Shown: positions 52,977 to 60,080 of the stretch, piece after piece | How positions within the stretch are numbered: the first letter of the stretch is position 1 | How the letters are laid out: each line of letters begins with the position of its first letter | DNA from: Clostridia bacterium | GTDB lineage: Bacteria > Bacillota > Clostridia > Oscillospirales > Acutalibacteraceae | Assembly: GCA_017473435.1 (NCBI GenBank) | Contig: JAFULG010000068.1 | Span: 1-64,000, forward strand | Direction: 5' to 3' | Length of the DNA stretch: 64,000 nucleotides | The notes under the pieces: generated by a model | Database searches by the model: none | What the model saw: the letters and a program-made list of their open reading frames with translations, nothing else | Told to the model about the DNA's origin: nothing | Position numbers and translations under genes: made by a program

Positions 52977-53066
52977 ATGATGCACGGTTTACTTGTCTTG
53001 CCCGGTCTTTACACGGCAGTATTTCTCCACATCGTGGCTTCGATTGCAAATTTCATAGGAGGCTAA
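52977..53066 (+). CDS. 29-residue hydrophobic peptide
   Basis: ATG 52977 follows AAGGAGG at 52962-52968. The peptide MMHGLLVLPGLYTAVFLHIV-ASIANFIGG forms one membrane span with no charged residue. No family recognised. Short hydrophobic ORFs of this kind are common in conjugative elements and in type I toxins. The strong ribosome site supports translation, but the location in element debris means it may be a fragment. The ParB remnant starts 3 bases downstream. Confidence 0.4.
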   Translation: MMHGLLVLPGLYTAVFLHIVASIANFIGG

Positions 53067-53069
53067 TGT

Positions 53070-53222
53070 ATGGCAGAGAATGAAATGCTTACTGATGTGA
53101 CATTAACACAAATCCGTGATTTTCTTCATCATCCCTATCTTGTTAAAGACGATGAGAGTATGGATGAGCTTGTTGAAAGCATAAAGGAAAGAGGCTTGTT
53201 CAGCTCGCAGGGACTGCTTTAA
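53070..53222 (+). pseudogene. Truncated ParB-like protein of an integrative element
   Basis: 50 residues beginning MAENEMLTDVTLTQIRDF, then HHPYLVKDDESMDELVESIKERGLF. This is the start of the ParB/Spo0J nuclease-like domain (H-P-Y-x-V, D-x-S-M-x-E-L-V-E-S-I-x-x-x-G) found in Tn1549/Tn916-type conjugative elements, where the full protein has about 300 residues. The frame stops soon after, at the point where IS30 transposase sequence begins in another frame, so an insertion or deletion cut the gene. Confidence 0.75.
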
Positions 53223-53782
53223 AAACAGATATATGTATTCTGCAAAGCTGGCACAAGCCGAGGTCCAAAAGCGAAAAGCAACAGCAATACCGTATCGGCA
53301 GAGGATATGATGAGTTTCAACGGTTTATGCTGGATAATCCCGATTGCCCTGTTGTGCAGATGGATACAGTAAAAGGCAAAAGAGAAAAAGGCAAGGTTAT
53401 TCTTACGATGCTGATGCTTAAATATGATATTATGCTTCTTTTTCTTTTGCCTGAAAACACGGCATCTGCAGTTGTTGATGTATTCGATTTCCTTACCGAT
53501 ATTCTTGACCTCGATGTCTTTCAGAACTTATTTCCTGTAATCCTTACAGACAACAAAGCAGAATTCAAACGTGTTGAAGAATTAGAATACACCTGTACGG
53601 GTGAACAGCGGTGCATGATGTTTTACTGTGACCCTATGGCTTCGTGGCAAAAGGGTGAGCTTGAAAAGAATCACGAATACATCCGTTATGTTATTCCTAA
53701 AGGAACAAGCCTTGATCCTTATACACAGGAAGATGGTGTTATTTATATGATAAAAATAACCATCGAGCAGGTCGATGGTTAA
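53216..53782 (+). pseudogene. IS30-family transposase fragment
   Basis: An open frame running from the ParB junction, with the nearest ATG at 53327, carries the DDE core of IS30 transposases: CPVVQMDTVKGKR (first Asp), LFPVILTDNKAEFKR (second Asp; TDNGSEF in active members), YCDPMASWQKGELEKNHEYIR (shown in part; Glu) and VIPKGTSLDPYTQED. The N-terminal HTH half is missing, and after TQED the frame runs into unrelated residues (IKITIEQVDG), consistent with a frameshift and loss of the end. No terminal inverted repeats were found. It is not expected to be active. Confidence 0.85.
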
Positions 53783-53817
53783 TTCTCTAAATAACATTCG
53801 ACATCAATTTATCCTCC

Positions 53818-53982
53818 TTACTTTTCATAAATATCGATGAGTTTTAAAAGCAATTCGTCAATTTCCTCAGTGGGTAAACCCTCAACCATAAGCATGTTGC
53901 GAAATTCAATCATACCGTTGATAAGCAAGTTGCATTCAAATCTGTCGAGTTTAATTCTTATTTTTTTGCTTTTCATAAACAT
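53818..53982 (-). CDS. 54-residue protein of mobile-element type
   Basis: ATG 53982 on the minus strand follows AGGAGG. The sequence KSKKIRIKLDRFECNLLING-MIEFRN, then LPTEEIDELLLKLIDIYEK, is a short helical protein. It resembles small hypothetical proteins often found in Tn1549-type elements (K.KLT..E.N.....L...RN.L...G.....DELLLK), but no function is known. Its good ribosome site and intact frame suggest that it is expressed or only recently lost its context. Confidence 0.65.
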   Translation of the reverse strand: MFMKSKKIRIKLDRFECNLLINGMIEFRNMLMVEGLPTEEIDELLLKLIDIYEK

Positions 53983-54182
53983 GAGAACGCCTCCTCGTTT
54001 CTTGGTAATTAAATTTTACTTTATTATAATAAAAATTTCGAATGTGCGATAAATAATTTGCTGTTATTCGATTCGTTCGTCAATCTGAAACCTTAAAATA
54101 TGATCTTATAGGAGAGAACGTGTTTTTTGAAATGATAAGAAATTCATTTTGAAAGAAAAGCATTTAAAAGTAAAAGTGTCTG

Positions 54183-54211
54183 TTGATTTATTCTTTTAAA
54201 AATGATATACT
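54183..54211 (+). promoter_or_regulatory. Promoter of the GPH transporter gene
   Basis: TTGATT (54183-54188), 17 bases, TATACT (54206-54211), followed by AGGAGAG before ATG 54242. Confidence 0.65.
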
Positions 54212-54241
54212 TTTATAAAATTAATGTAGGAGAGTGAAAAT

Positions 54242-56653
54242 ATGAATTGGATTAAAAAAGTTAAAGGCAGTATTTCTTATTTACAAACATACTGGAAAAC
54301 ACCACCATTAGGAAATTATATGACAATTAAAGAGATTGTTTCTCTTGCCGGTGGCAGTATTGGTGTTAGATTTATAACTCAATGTGTTTCTTCTGTGCTT
54401 TTATCCGCAACGAATGTTTTCGTAGGCAATACAATCGGTATAGAACCGATGAATTTGTATTATATATATCTGATTTCTGTTATTATCAGTTTCCCATTCA
54501 CAATGCTCAGAGCATACATTATTGATAACACAAGAAATAAAAAAGGAAAATACAGACCGTATCTTATTTCGATGGGTATCCCGACCGTACTTTTATCAAT
54601 CGGTTATTTCTGGATGCCCTATGAAAAAATGGAGAGTCAGGTTACAAAATGCGTTGTTGTTCTTCTCTTCAATATTGGGTTCCAGTTCTTCTATAATTTC
54701 CTTTATGAAGCGTACTACAATTATGTGGTTGTTCTGTCGCCTAATACTCAGGAGAGAGCAAATGTTTCATCTGTCAAAGCGGTTGTTGAATCATTCGGTC
54801 CTTCAGTAACCGGTATCATCATTCCTCTTTTTGCGAAGAACTTTATAGGTACAGATAACCTTAATGACATCAGACTATACAGATACATTTGGGTTCCGAT
54901 TCTTATTTTAGGCCTTTTTCTCAGTATCATTGTTTATGCCAATACTCACGAAAGAATTATTCAGGCAAAAACTCATGTTGTTCAGATTAAATTTATGGAT
55001 GCATTGCGTGAGGTTACAAAAAACAAGTATTTTTGGATTACATCGCTTGCCGGTTGGTTAGGATTTCTTGAAGGAGCATGCTTTAACATTCTCAATTGGC
55101 TTTACTCTTATCAACATGCCTGTACTGCGGGTCAGTATGCTTTAATTACTACTGTTTACGGAAATGCATCTCTTTGGGGTATGCTTTTAGCTCCTCTTGC
55201 AATCAAAAAAATTGGTAAGGGTAAAACTCTTCTTCTTATAAATTCACTTAACATTGTCTTCATTGGTGCTATTTATCCAATAGTAAAATATGCAGATATG
55301 AGTATTATGATATGGCTTGTTCTTATCTGTCTTTGGATGAACGCCCTCGTGGGTGCCTTCGGACATATCCTTTCGCCGAGCATAAACGGTGATATCCGTG
55401 ACTATCAGCAATATGTATCAGGTGAAAGAATTGACGGTATGTTTGCGGCAGTCGGTCTTATCGGTAGTGTTATTACAATGGCAACAAGCTCTGTTCTTCC
55501 GGCAATTTACGAAAAGGTCGGCTTTAATGAAAGTAAGCTTCAGGAATTATTACCTTCAATCATCGCTCAGGAAGGCTCTCTTAAAGATCCGACAAATGTT
55601 TACAATGTTCTTTATCATAAAGAAACATTTATAGCTATTTTCGGTGTTTTAATCGCAGCTTCTGTTATTGGTGCAGTAATGAATGTTATTCCATATTTCT
55701 TCTATGACCTTACAGAAGTTAAACAGCAGGGTATTATCAAGGTTCTTAAAATCCGTGCATTATTTGAGGATTACGGTAACGGTGTTCTTCAAGACCGTGA
55801 CCTTGTTGAAACTATTGATATTATCAAACAGGCAAAGGCATTTGAATGTGCTCAACCAAAAGACATCAAAGCATATAAACTCGCAATCAAGCAAGCTAAA
55901 GACAAGGCATCAAAGAAAGTTGCAAAAAAAGAATATAATGCCGCAAAACAGTATAATGTTGATATTGAAGTTTCAAAGATGGTTCTTGAAGAAATGGCTC
56001 GTTTCAACACAGATTTTGGTAGAATTCAACTTGAACAGGCAAGGAAAACTGCTTCTTTAGGCTATGATGCAATTTATAATTATGATAGTAGTGAGCTTGC
56101 GAAGGCAAAAGCACTTCCAACCGGTACTCCGGAAGAAAAGGAATTCAGAAAGAATGCTGTTTCCGTTGCAAAAGACTTTGTTGATGCTCAAAAGGTTGCA
56201 AAGAAAAAGTTCGATAATAATATCATTGAATTTGATTCAAGTATCTTTGATAAGCTCTTCAATCGTGAAGACGATATTTCTGCAAAAATTGAAGAAGCGT
56301 ATGCAAGACTTTACAAGGCTAATGATGAAAAAGACAACGATGCTATTGCTCATATCAAGGCGGAAATAAAAGAACTTAAAAAAGAACGTAGCATTATTGA
56401 AAAAGAAATCAAAAATGCAACAACTGAAAATTCGCTTTATGCCCGTGCTGCTCGTCCTGTAATAAAGGCACAGAAACTTTTGATTCAAGCTGAAAACTAT
56501 ACAAAACTTGAAGAAATCGAAAGCCTTTATGAAGAGGCAAAAGCAAGACACGAACAGACCATGGAAGATGCTCGTATAGAAGCAGAGCGTGTTGAGGCAG
56601 AAAAGAAAGCGCACGCAGAAAAAATTCGTGCTCAGAAAGTAGAAAAGAAATAA
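54242..56653 (+). CDS. GPH-family (MelB-like) sugar symporter with long coiled-coil tail
   Basis: 803 residues. Residues 1-485 carry about 12 spans in MFS/GPH style: a short N-terminal loop, SLAGGSIGVRFITQ, the loop AYIIDNTRNKKGKYRPYL (D-x-T-R-x-x-x-G-x-x-R-P, the GPH cation/sugar signature) and NGDIRDYQQYVSGERIDG after span 10. GPH proteins bring in glycosides, pentosides or hexuronides with a cation. Residues about 500-803 are hydrophilic and rich in Lys, Glu and Ala (IKAEIKELKKERSIIEKEIK; EAERVEAEKKAHAEK), predicted to form long coiled coils in the cytoplasm; typical MelB proteins end near 480. Its codon use is more AT-rich than that of the neighbours, and it lies beside mobile debris, so transfer is possible. 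Confidence 0.85.
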   Translation: MNWIKKVKGSISYLQTYWKTPPLGNYMTIKEIVSLAGGSIGVRFITQCVSSVLLSATNVFVGNTIGIEPMNLYYIYLISVIISFPFTMLRAYIIDNTRNKKGKYRPYLISMGIPTVLLSIGYFWMPYEKMESQVTKCVVVLLFNIGFQFFYNFLYEAYYNYVVVLSPNTQERANVSSVKAVVESFGPSVTGIIIPLFAKNFIGTDNLNDIRLYRYIWVPILILGLFLSIIVYANTHERIIQAKTHVVQIKFMDALREVTKNKYFWITSLAGWLGFLEGACFNILNWLYSYQHACTAGQYALITTVYGNASLWGMLLAPLAIKKIGKGKTLLLINSLNIVFIGAIYPIVKYADMSIMIWLVLICLWMNALVGAFGHILSPSINGDIRDYQQYVSGERIDGMFAAVGLIGSVITMATSSVLPAIYEKVGFNESKLQELLPSIIAQEGSLKDPTNVYNVLYHKETFIAIFGVLIAASVIGAVMNVIPYFFYDLTEVKQQGIIKVLKIRALFEDYGNGVLQDRDLVETIDIIKQAKAFECAQPKDIKAYKLAIKQAKDKASKKVAKKEYNAAKQYNVDIEVSKMVLEEMARFNTDFGRIQLEQARKTASLGYDAIYNYDSSELAKAKALPTGTPEEKEFRKNAVSVAKDFVDAQKVAKKKFDNNIIEFDSSIFDKLFNREDDISAKIEEAYARLYKANDEKDNDAIAHIKAEIKELKKERSIIEKEIKNATTENSLYARAARPVIKAQKLLIQAENYTKLEEIESLYEEAKARHEQTMEDARIEAERVEAEKKAHAEKIRAQKVEKK

Positions 56654-56796
56654 AATTTATAAAGGCTGCAATAGAAAAAAACGGATTCATATAATCCATA
56701 AATGAAATTAAAAGAGCTGAAGTGAAAATATTTTTCTGAGATAGTAGCAATAAAATTCAATTTATTCGGTTGTTGCTATTTTAAGCTGTAAACACA

Positions 56797-56829
56797 AAAA
56801 TTCTCGTTCTTAGGAACGAGAATTTTTTT
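56797..56829 (+). terminator. Rho-independent terminator
   Basis: AAAATTCTCGTTC, loop TTAG, GAACGAGAATTTTTTT; 13-pair stem with a T run after the transporter gene. Confidence 0.95.
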
Positions 56830-56831
56830 AT

Positions 56832-57037
56832 CCAAGCCGATAGGCTTGGTATATCATCACGCGTCAGCGTGTATATCATCAGCACGGCATAGCCGTGTTG
56901 TATCTCATCACACCTTTAGGTGTGTATTCTGTCGGCTTGATGATATGCAAGGCTTACGCCTTGATGATATACAGCTTCTTACGAAGCTGATGATATGCAA
57001 TTCCTGCGGAATTGATGATATCCAAGGCTTCGCCTTG
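56832..57037. repeat. Mirrored array of eight hairpins with constant 8-base linkers
   Basis: Seven clear small hairpins plus one half-unit follow each other. Left half: CCAAGCC-GGCTTGG (56832-56849), CACGC-GCGTG (56858-56871), CAGCACGGC-GCCGTGTTG (56880-56900), CACACC-GGTGTG (56909-56924), separated by TATATCAT (once TATCTCAT). The centre holds TATTCTGTCGGCTTG (56925-56939), whose TCGGCTTG can pair back with CAAGCCGA at 56833-56840. Right half: CAAGGC-GCCTTG (56948-56963), CAGCTTC-GAAGCTG (56972-56989), CAATTCC-GGAATTG (56998-57014), CAAGGC-GCCTTG (57023-57037), separated by ATGATATA, ATGATATG and ATGATATC. The linkers of the two halves are reverse complements. Stems differ in sequence but always begin CA or CCA and end TG or TGG. 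Function unknown. Confidence 0.9.
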
Positions 57038-57060
57038 ATTTATTTGAAGAAACTTTAAAG

Positions 57061-57089
57061 TTGTAATTAAATAATGCTTGTGATATAAT
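57061..57089 (+). promoter_or_regulatory. Promoter of the orphan gene at 57135
   Basis: TTGTAA (57061-57066), 17 bases, TATAAT (57084-57089), just after the hairpin array. Confidence 0.7.
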
Positions 57090-57134
57090 CAATTCAGTAA
57101 ATCAGTTTTTTGTGTAGCGGAAAGGAGAATATCA

Positions 57135-57926
57135 ATGAAAAGAATGTTAATGATCAAAAGAAAAGGCTTTAATTATTATACTGATTATACCGAACTGTAC
57201 TTGCATAATGCTTTTCAAAATTACGGTTACTCTATAGTGAGAGATAAAGCTAAAAGTGATTTTTCTGTAATTGTTTATATATCTGAATTTGCAAAATATA
57301 TGATGCTGACTTCGACTTTTTTCGATGAATTAAGCGAAAGCGATGCAGTAAATCTGTGTGAAATATTCAGCAATGCATTTAAAAGCGAGGCTGCAATAGC
57401 TGATATTGTGGAATGTGAAAATGCTTCATTTGAAGCTTATGAATTTATGCTCAGTAAAACATACAGTGCATATGATGAGCCTGTTTATATGGTTGACGAA
57501 CCACCGAAGCTTGAATGGAGAACACGTGATATTAATTTCGAAACAAATAAAAATTATTCTATGAGTTTTGTTAATGTAGGAGGAAAATTTTCAGGAATAA
57601 ATATTACTTTTGATTTTAATGAAAGCTTATATGATTTAGAGTTATCTGATGCCCACATATCTCGATTTAACGGACATAGTTTTTCAAGACAGGAATTTGT
57701 CTTCAAAAAAGAAAACGGTTGTTTTAAGGCAGATATAGATTTTCTTAAGCTTGAAAAAGGAATCAATCCTAAAAGTGCAGTATTGAGAGCCAAGAAAAGA
57801 GCAAACGAAGAGGAAAGGTATGGCTTTTGGTTAGGTGTTTTGCCTGTCAGTAAGGAAGATGTAGTTTTAAAGGGTACATTAACAATTAAGTCTGATAACA
57901 TAGAGCTCTTTAGAGGCAATATATAA
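57135..57926 (+). CDS. Uncharacterised cytoplasmic protein (263 aa)
   Basis: No family recognised. AAAGGAG precedes ATG 57135. No signal peptide, membrane span or Cys cluster. Residues 1-115 look like a mixed alpha/beta domain (FNYYTDYTELYLHNAFQNYG, then DFSVIVYISEFAKYMMLTSTFFDELSESDA). Residues 130-263 look beta-rich (PPKLEWRTRDINFETNKNYSMSF..., FVFKKENGCFKADIDFLKLEKGINPKSAV). LRAKKRANEEERYGFWLGVLP is a basic-acidic helix before the last strands. It is AT-rich like the GPH transporter gene, monocistronic, and placed between the hairpin array and the dehydratase-type operon, from which it is separated by a terminator. It may be a transferred accessory gene. Confidence 0.7.
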   Translation: MKRMLMIKRKGFNYYTDYTELYLHNAFQNYGYSIVRDKAKSDFSVIVYISEFAKYMMLTSTFFDELSESDAVNLCEIFSNAFKSEAAIADIVECENASFEAYEFMLSKTYSAYDEPVYMVDEPPKLEWRTRDINFETNKNYSMSFVNVGGKFSGINITFDFNESLYDLELSDAHISRFNGHSFSRQEFVFKKENGCFKADIDFLKLEKGINPKSAVLRAKKRANEEERYGFWLGVLPVSKEDVVLKGTLTIKSDNIELFRGNI

Positions 57927-57974
57927 CATTGTAGACAAATCAAGCCGCAACTCAAATTATATTTGTAACTTACC

Positions 57975-58006
57975 GCCCAAAGTTTCCAAAAACTTTGGGC
58001 ATTTTT
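57975..58006 (+). terminator. Rho-independent terminator
   Basis: GCCCAAAGTTT, loop CCAA, AAACTTTGGGC, then ATTTTTG. Confidence 0.93.
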
Positions 58007-58018
58007 GTAATTTTTGTG

Positions 58019-58047
58019 TTGAAAATCACCGAAACCTTTGTTATAAT
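58019..58047 (+). promoter_or_regulatory. Promoter of the CooC/HgdBAC/ACS-like operon
   Basis: TTGAAA (58019-58024), 17 bases, TATAAT (58042-58047). No promoter or terminator is evident inside the seven genes that follow, so they are probably one transcript. Confidence 0.75.
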
Positions 58048-58098
58048 GTAATTTAAAGTAATATGCGGATTTGCGTCCGCTTTACAAGGAGAATACAT

Positions 58099-58863
58099 AT
58101 GGAAAACAACGCAACAATCATTGCCCTTTCAGGTAAGGGCGGTGTGGGTAAAACCTCAATCTCTGCCGCTATCGTAAAGCTGCTCGTTGAGGCTTATCCC
58201 GATAAAAAAATCCTCGCTATTGATGCTGACCCTGCCGTGGGACTTTCAACAGCACTCGGTATCGAGGTTGAAACCACAATCGATGATATCCGTAAGGAAA
58301 TCGTTTCCACCGTTGAGGACGGTAACACCAAGGCGGCTATTGAGCTTTTAGGTGACGCAAGATATAAAATCTTTGACGCACTTGTTGAAACTGACGGCTT
58401 TGCTTTTATCGCCGTAGGCAGACCTGAAAGTGCAGGCTGCTACTGTAAAATCAACGCTTATCTTAAAGAGGTTATCAGCCTTCTTTCCGCTGATTTTGAC
58501 TTTGTTGTAATTGACGGTGAGGCAGGCGTTGAGCAGATTAACCGCCGTGTAATGGAAAAGGTGACACACCTTTTACTGATTACCGATGCAAGCAAAAAGG
58601 GCACACAGGTTATTTCAACTATCAAGTCTGTTGCCGATGAGCTTGTTATGTACAAAAAAATCGGTGCAATCGTTAACAGAATTCCCGATGAAAGCGTTAT
58701 TCCTCACATTAATACAAACGGAATTCCCGTGCTATCATATATTCAGAATGATACAAACCTTGCAATTTATGATATCGAGGGCAAGAATATTACAAAGCTG
58801 CCTGAGGATTCAAATGTTGTAACGGGTGTAAAGAAGGCTCTTACTGAGCTTGACATATTATAA
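58099..58863 (+). CDS. CooC/AcsF-type metallocentre-maturation ATPase
   Basis: 254 residues of the MinD/ParA-like SIMIBI ATPase class. SGKGGVGKTS (11-20) is the deviant Walker A with the signature lysine; ILAIDADPAVGLSTALG is switch I; VVIDGEAGVEQINRR is the Walker B region with the D-x-E-A-G motif of CooC. The CxC pair (Cys114, Cys116 in SAGCYCKIN) matches the metal-binding CxC of CooC, which loads nickel into CO dehydrogenase, and of AcsF, which does so for acetyl-CoA synthase. ATG 58099 follows AAGGAG; the longer frame starting at 58063 is unlikely. It leads the operon with an ACS-like protein, so maturation of a metal site in this cluster is the likely role. Confidence 0.88.
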   Translation: MENNATIIALSGKGGVGKTSISAAIVKLLVEAYPDKKILAIDADPAVGLSTALGIEVETTIDDIRKEIVSTVEDGNTKAAIELLGDARYKIFDALVETDGFAFIAVGRPESAGCYCKINAYLKEVISLLSADFDFVVIDGEAGVEQINRRVMEKVTHLLLITDASKKGTQVISTIKSVADELVMYKKIGAIVNRIPDESVIPHINTNGIPVLSYIQNDTNLAIYDIEGKNITKLPEDSNVVTGVKKALTELDIL

Positions 58864-58874
58864 GGAGTAGGCTT

Positions 58875-60080
58875 ATGAAGGATTTAAAGCATCTTTATGA
58901 ATTTGAGAAGCTTTTGCAGGAGGCTAACAACGAGCTTGTGCAGAAGGCTAAAAATGACGGCGGAATAGCTCTCGGCTATACCTGCTACCATATTCCCGAG
59001 GTGTTGCTCAACTGCGGAAACTGCTTTTCCGTAAGACTCCGCGCACCCAGAACAGGCTCAATGGATATTGCTACCTATTATATGAGTAACTTCCTTTGCG
59101 GTTTTTCAAAGGCGATTCTTGAAAGAGCAATCGAAGGCGGCTATAATTTCCTCAATGCTCTTCTTGCTTCGGAAACCTGCTCAGAAATGAACAGAACAGC
59201 CGAGCATTTTGAGCTTCTCAATCTTGTTGATAATGAGAAGTTTTTCCTTACCTTTCTTGATATGCCATTTAAAATTGAGGAGCATACAGTTAAACATTAT
59301 GTTAAACAGACACGCCTTAAAATACTTGATATGCTCACGGAGGTTTACGGCGTTGACACCTCTGATGATGCACTTTTAAAGGCTGTTGAGGAGCACAACG
59401 AGGTCTGCCGTCTTATGACGGAAATCGGTAACTACCGCAAAGAGGATAATCCCCGCATTACAGGCTATGAATATCACGTTCTCAATCTTATTACATACTG
59501 TTGCCCCAAGGCTCTTATTCTACCTATGCTTCGCGAGACTGCCGAGGAGCTTAAAGCAAGAGAGCCCGATGCTAAAAAGAACTACCGTGCAAAAATCGTT
59601 GTTGTCGGCTCGGAGATGGATGACCCCGAATTCACCTCACTTATTGAGGATAGCGGCGCACTTGTTGTTGCTGACAGATACTGCTTCGGAGCCCTTCCCG
59701 GCAGACAGGAAATCATCATCAAGGAAGGGGAGGACGTACTTACTCAGATTTGTATGCACTACCTTAAAACAAGTCAGTGTCCCCGTTATATGAGCCATGA
59801 AAAGGTTCAGGAGAGACGTGACTATGTAAAGCAGCTTGTTGACGAATACAACGCCGACGGTGTTATGTATGAGCAGCTTAAATTCTGCGAATATTGGGGA
59901 TATGAAAGAGCTCTTGCCTCATATGTTATGACAAATGACTACGGTGTACCAACCGCAGCTGTTGACCGTCAGTATACTGCTTCAGCATCAGGTCAGCTTC
60001 GCACCCGAGTTCAGGCTTTTGTTGAAAGCCTTGAAATCAAAAAAATACAGAAGGAGAGGAAGGAGAAGGAAAATGGATAA
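58875..60080 (+). CDS. 2-hydroxyacyl-CoA dehydratase / double-cubane-type Fe-S protein, HgdB-like subunit
   Basis: 401 residues of the HgdB/BcrB/FldC superfamily. GYTCYHIPEVLLNCGNC (34-50) is the typical opening (G-x-x-C-x-x-P-E, Cys37). Further conserved-type cysteines are Cys75 (SNFLCGFSK), Cys102 (SETCSEMNR) and Cys338 (LKFCEYWG); HgdB-like subunits hold a [4Fe-4S] cluster with three such cysteines. RYMSHEKVQERRDYVKQLVDEYNADGVMY is the family's C-terminal region. Cys47 and Cys50 close to Cys37 are extra and could serve a larger cluster, as in double-cubane proteins (Jeoung and Dobbek); that is inference. It sits 11 bases after the ATPase gene and overlaps the next subunit by 8 bases. Confidence 0.85.
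   Translation: MKDLKHLYEFEKLLQEANNELVQKAKNDGGIALGYTCYHIPEVLLNCGNCFSVRLRAPRTGSMDIATYYMSNFLCGFSKAILERAIEGGYNFLNALLASETCSEMNRTAEHFELLNLVDNEKFFLTFLDMPFKIEEHTVKHYVKQTRLKILDMLTEVYGVDTSDDALLKAVEEHNEVCRLMTEIGNYRKEDNPRITGYEYHVLNLITYCCPKALILPMLRETAEELKAREPDAKKNYRAKIVVVGSEMDDPEFTSLIEDSGALVVADRYCFGALPGRQEIIIKEGEDVLTQICMHYLKTSQCPRYMSHEKVQERRDYVKQLVDEYNADGVMYEQLKFCEYWGYERALASYVMTNDYGVPTAAVDRQYTASASGQLRTRVQAFVESLEIKKIQKERKEKENG

Noticed and set aside
56832..57037. Array considered as CRISPR
   Set aside because: The constant part is only 8 bases and changes orientation, the variable parts are palindromes, and no cas gene is near.
56846..57058. Open frame of 70 codons across the hairpin array
   Set aside because: The peptide simply translates the linkers and stems (repeated DDIQ/DDMQ); no ribosome site, and the structure explains the sequence.
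59935..60072. Extended N-terminus for the HgdA-like protein
   Set aside because: It lies wholly inside the HgdB-like gene, ends in an arginine run and lacks a ribosome site; ATG 60073 has one.
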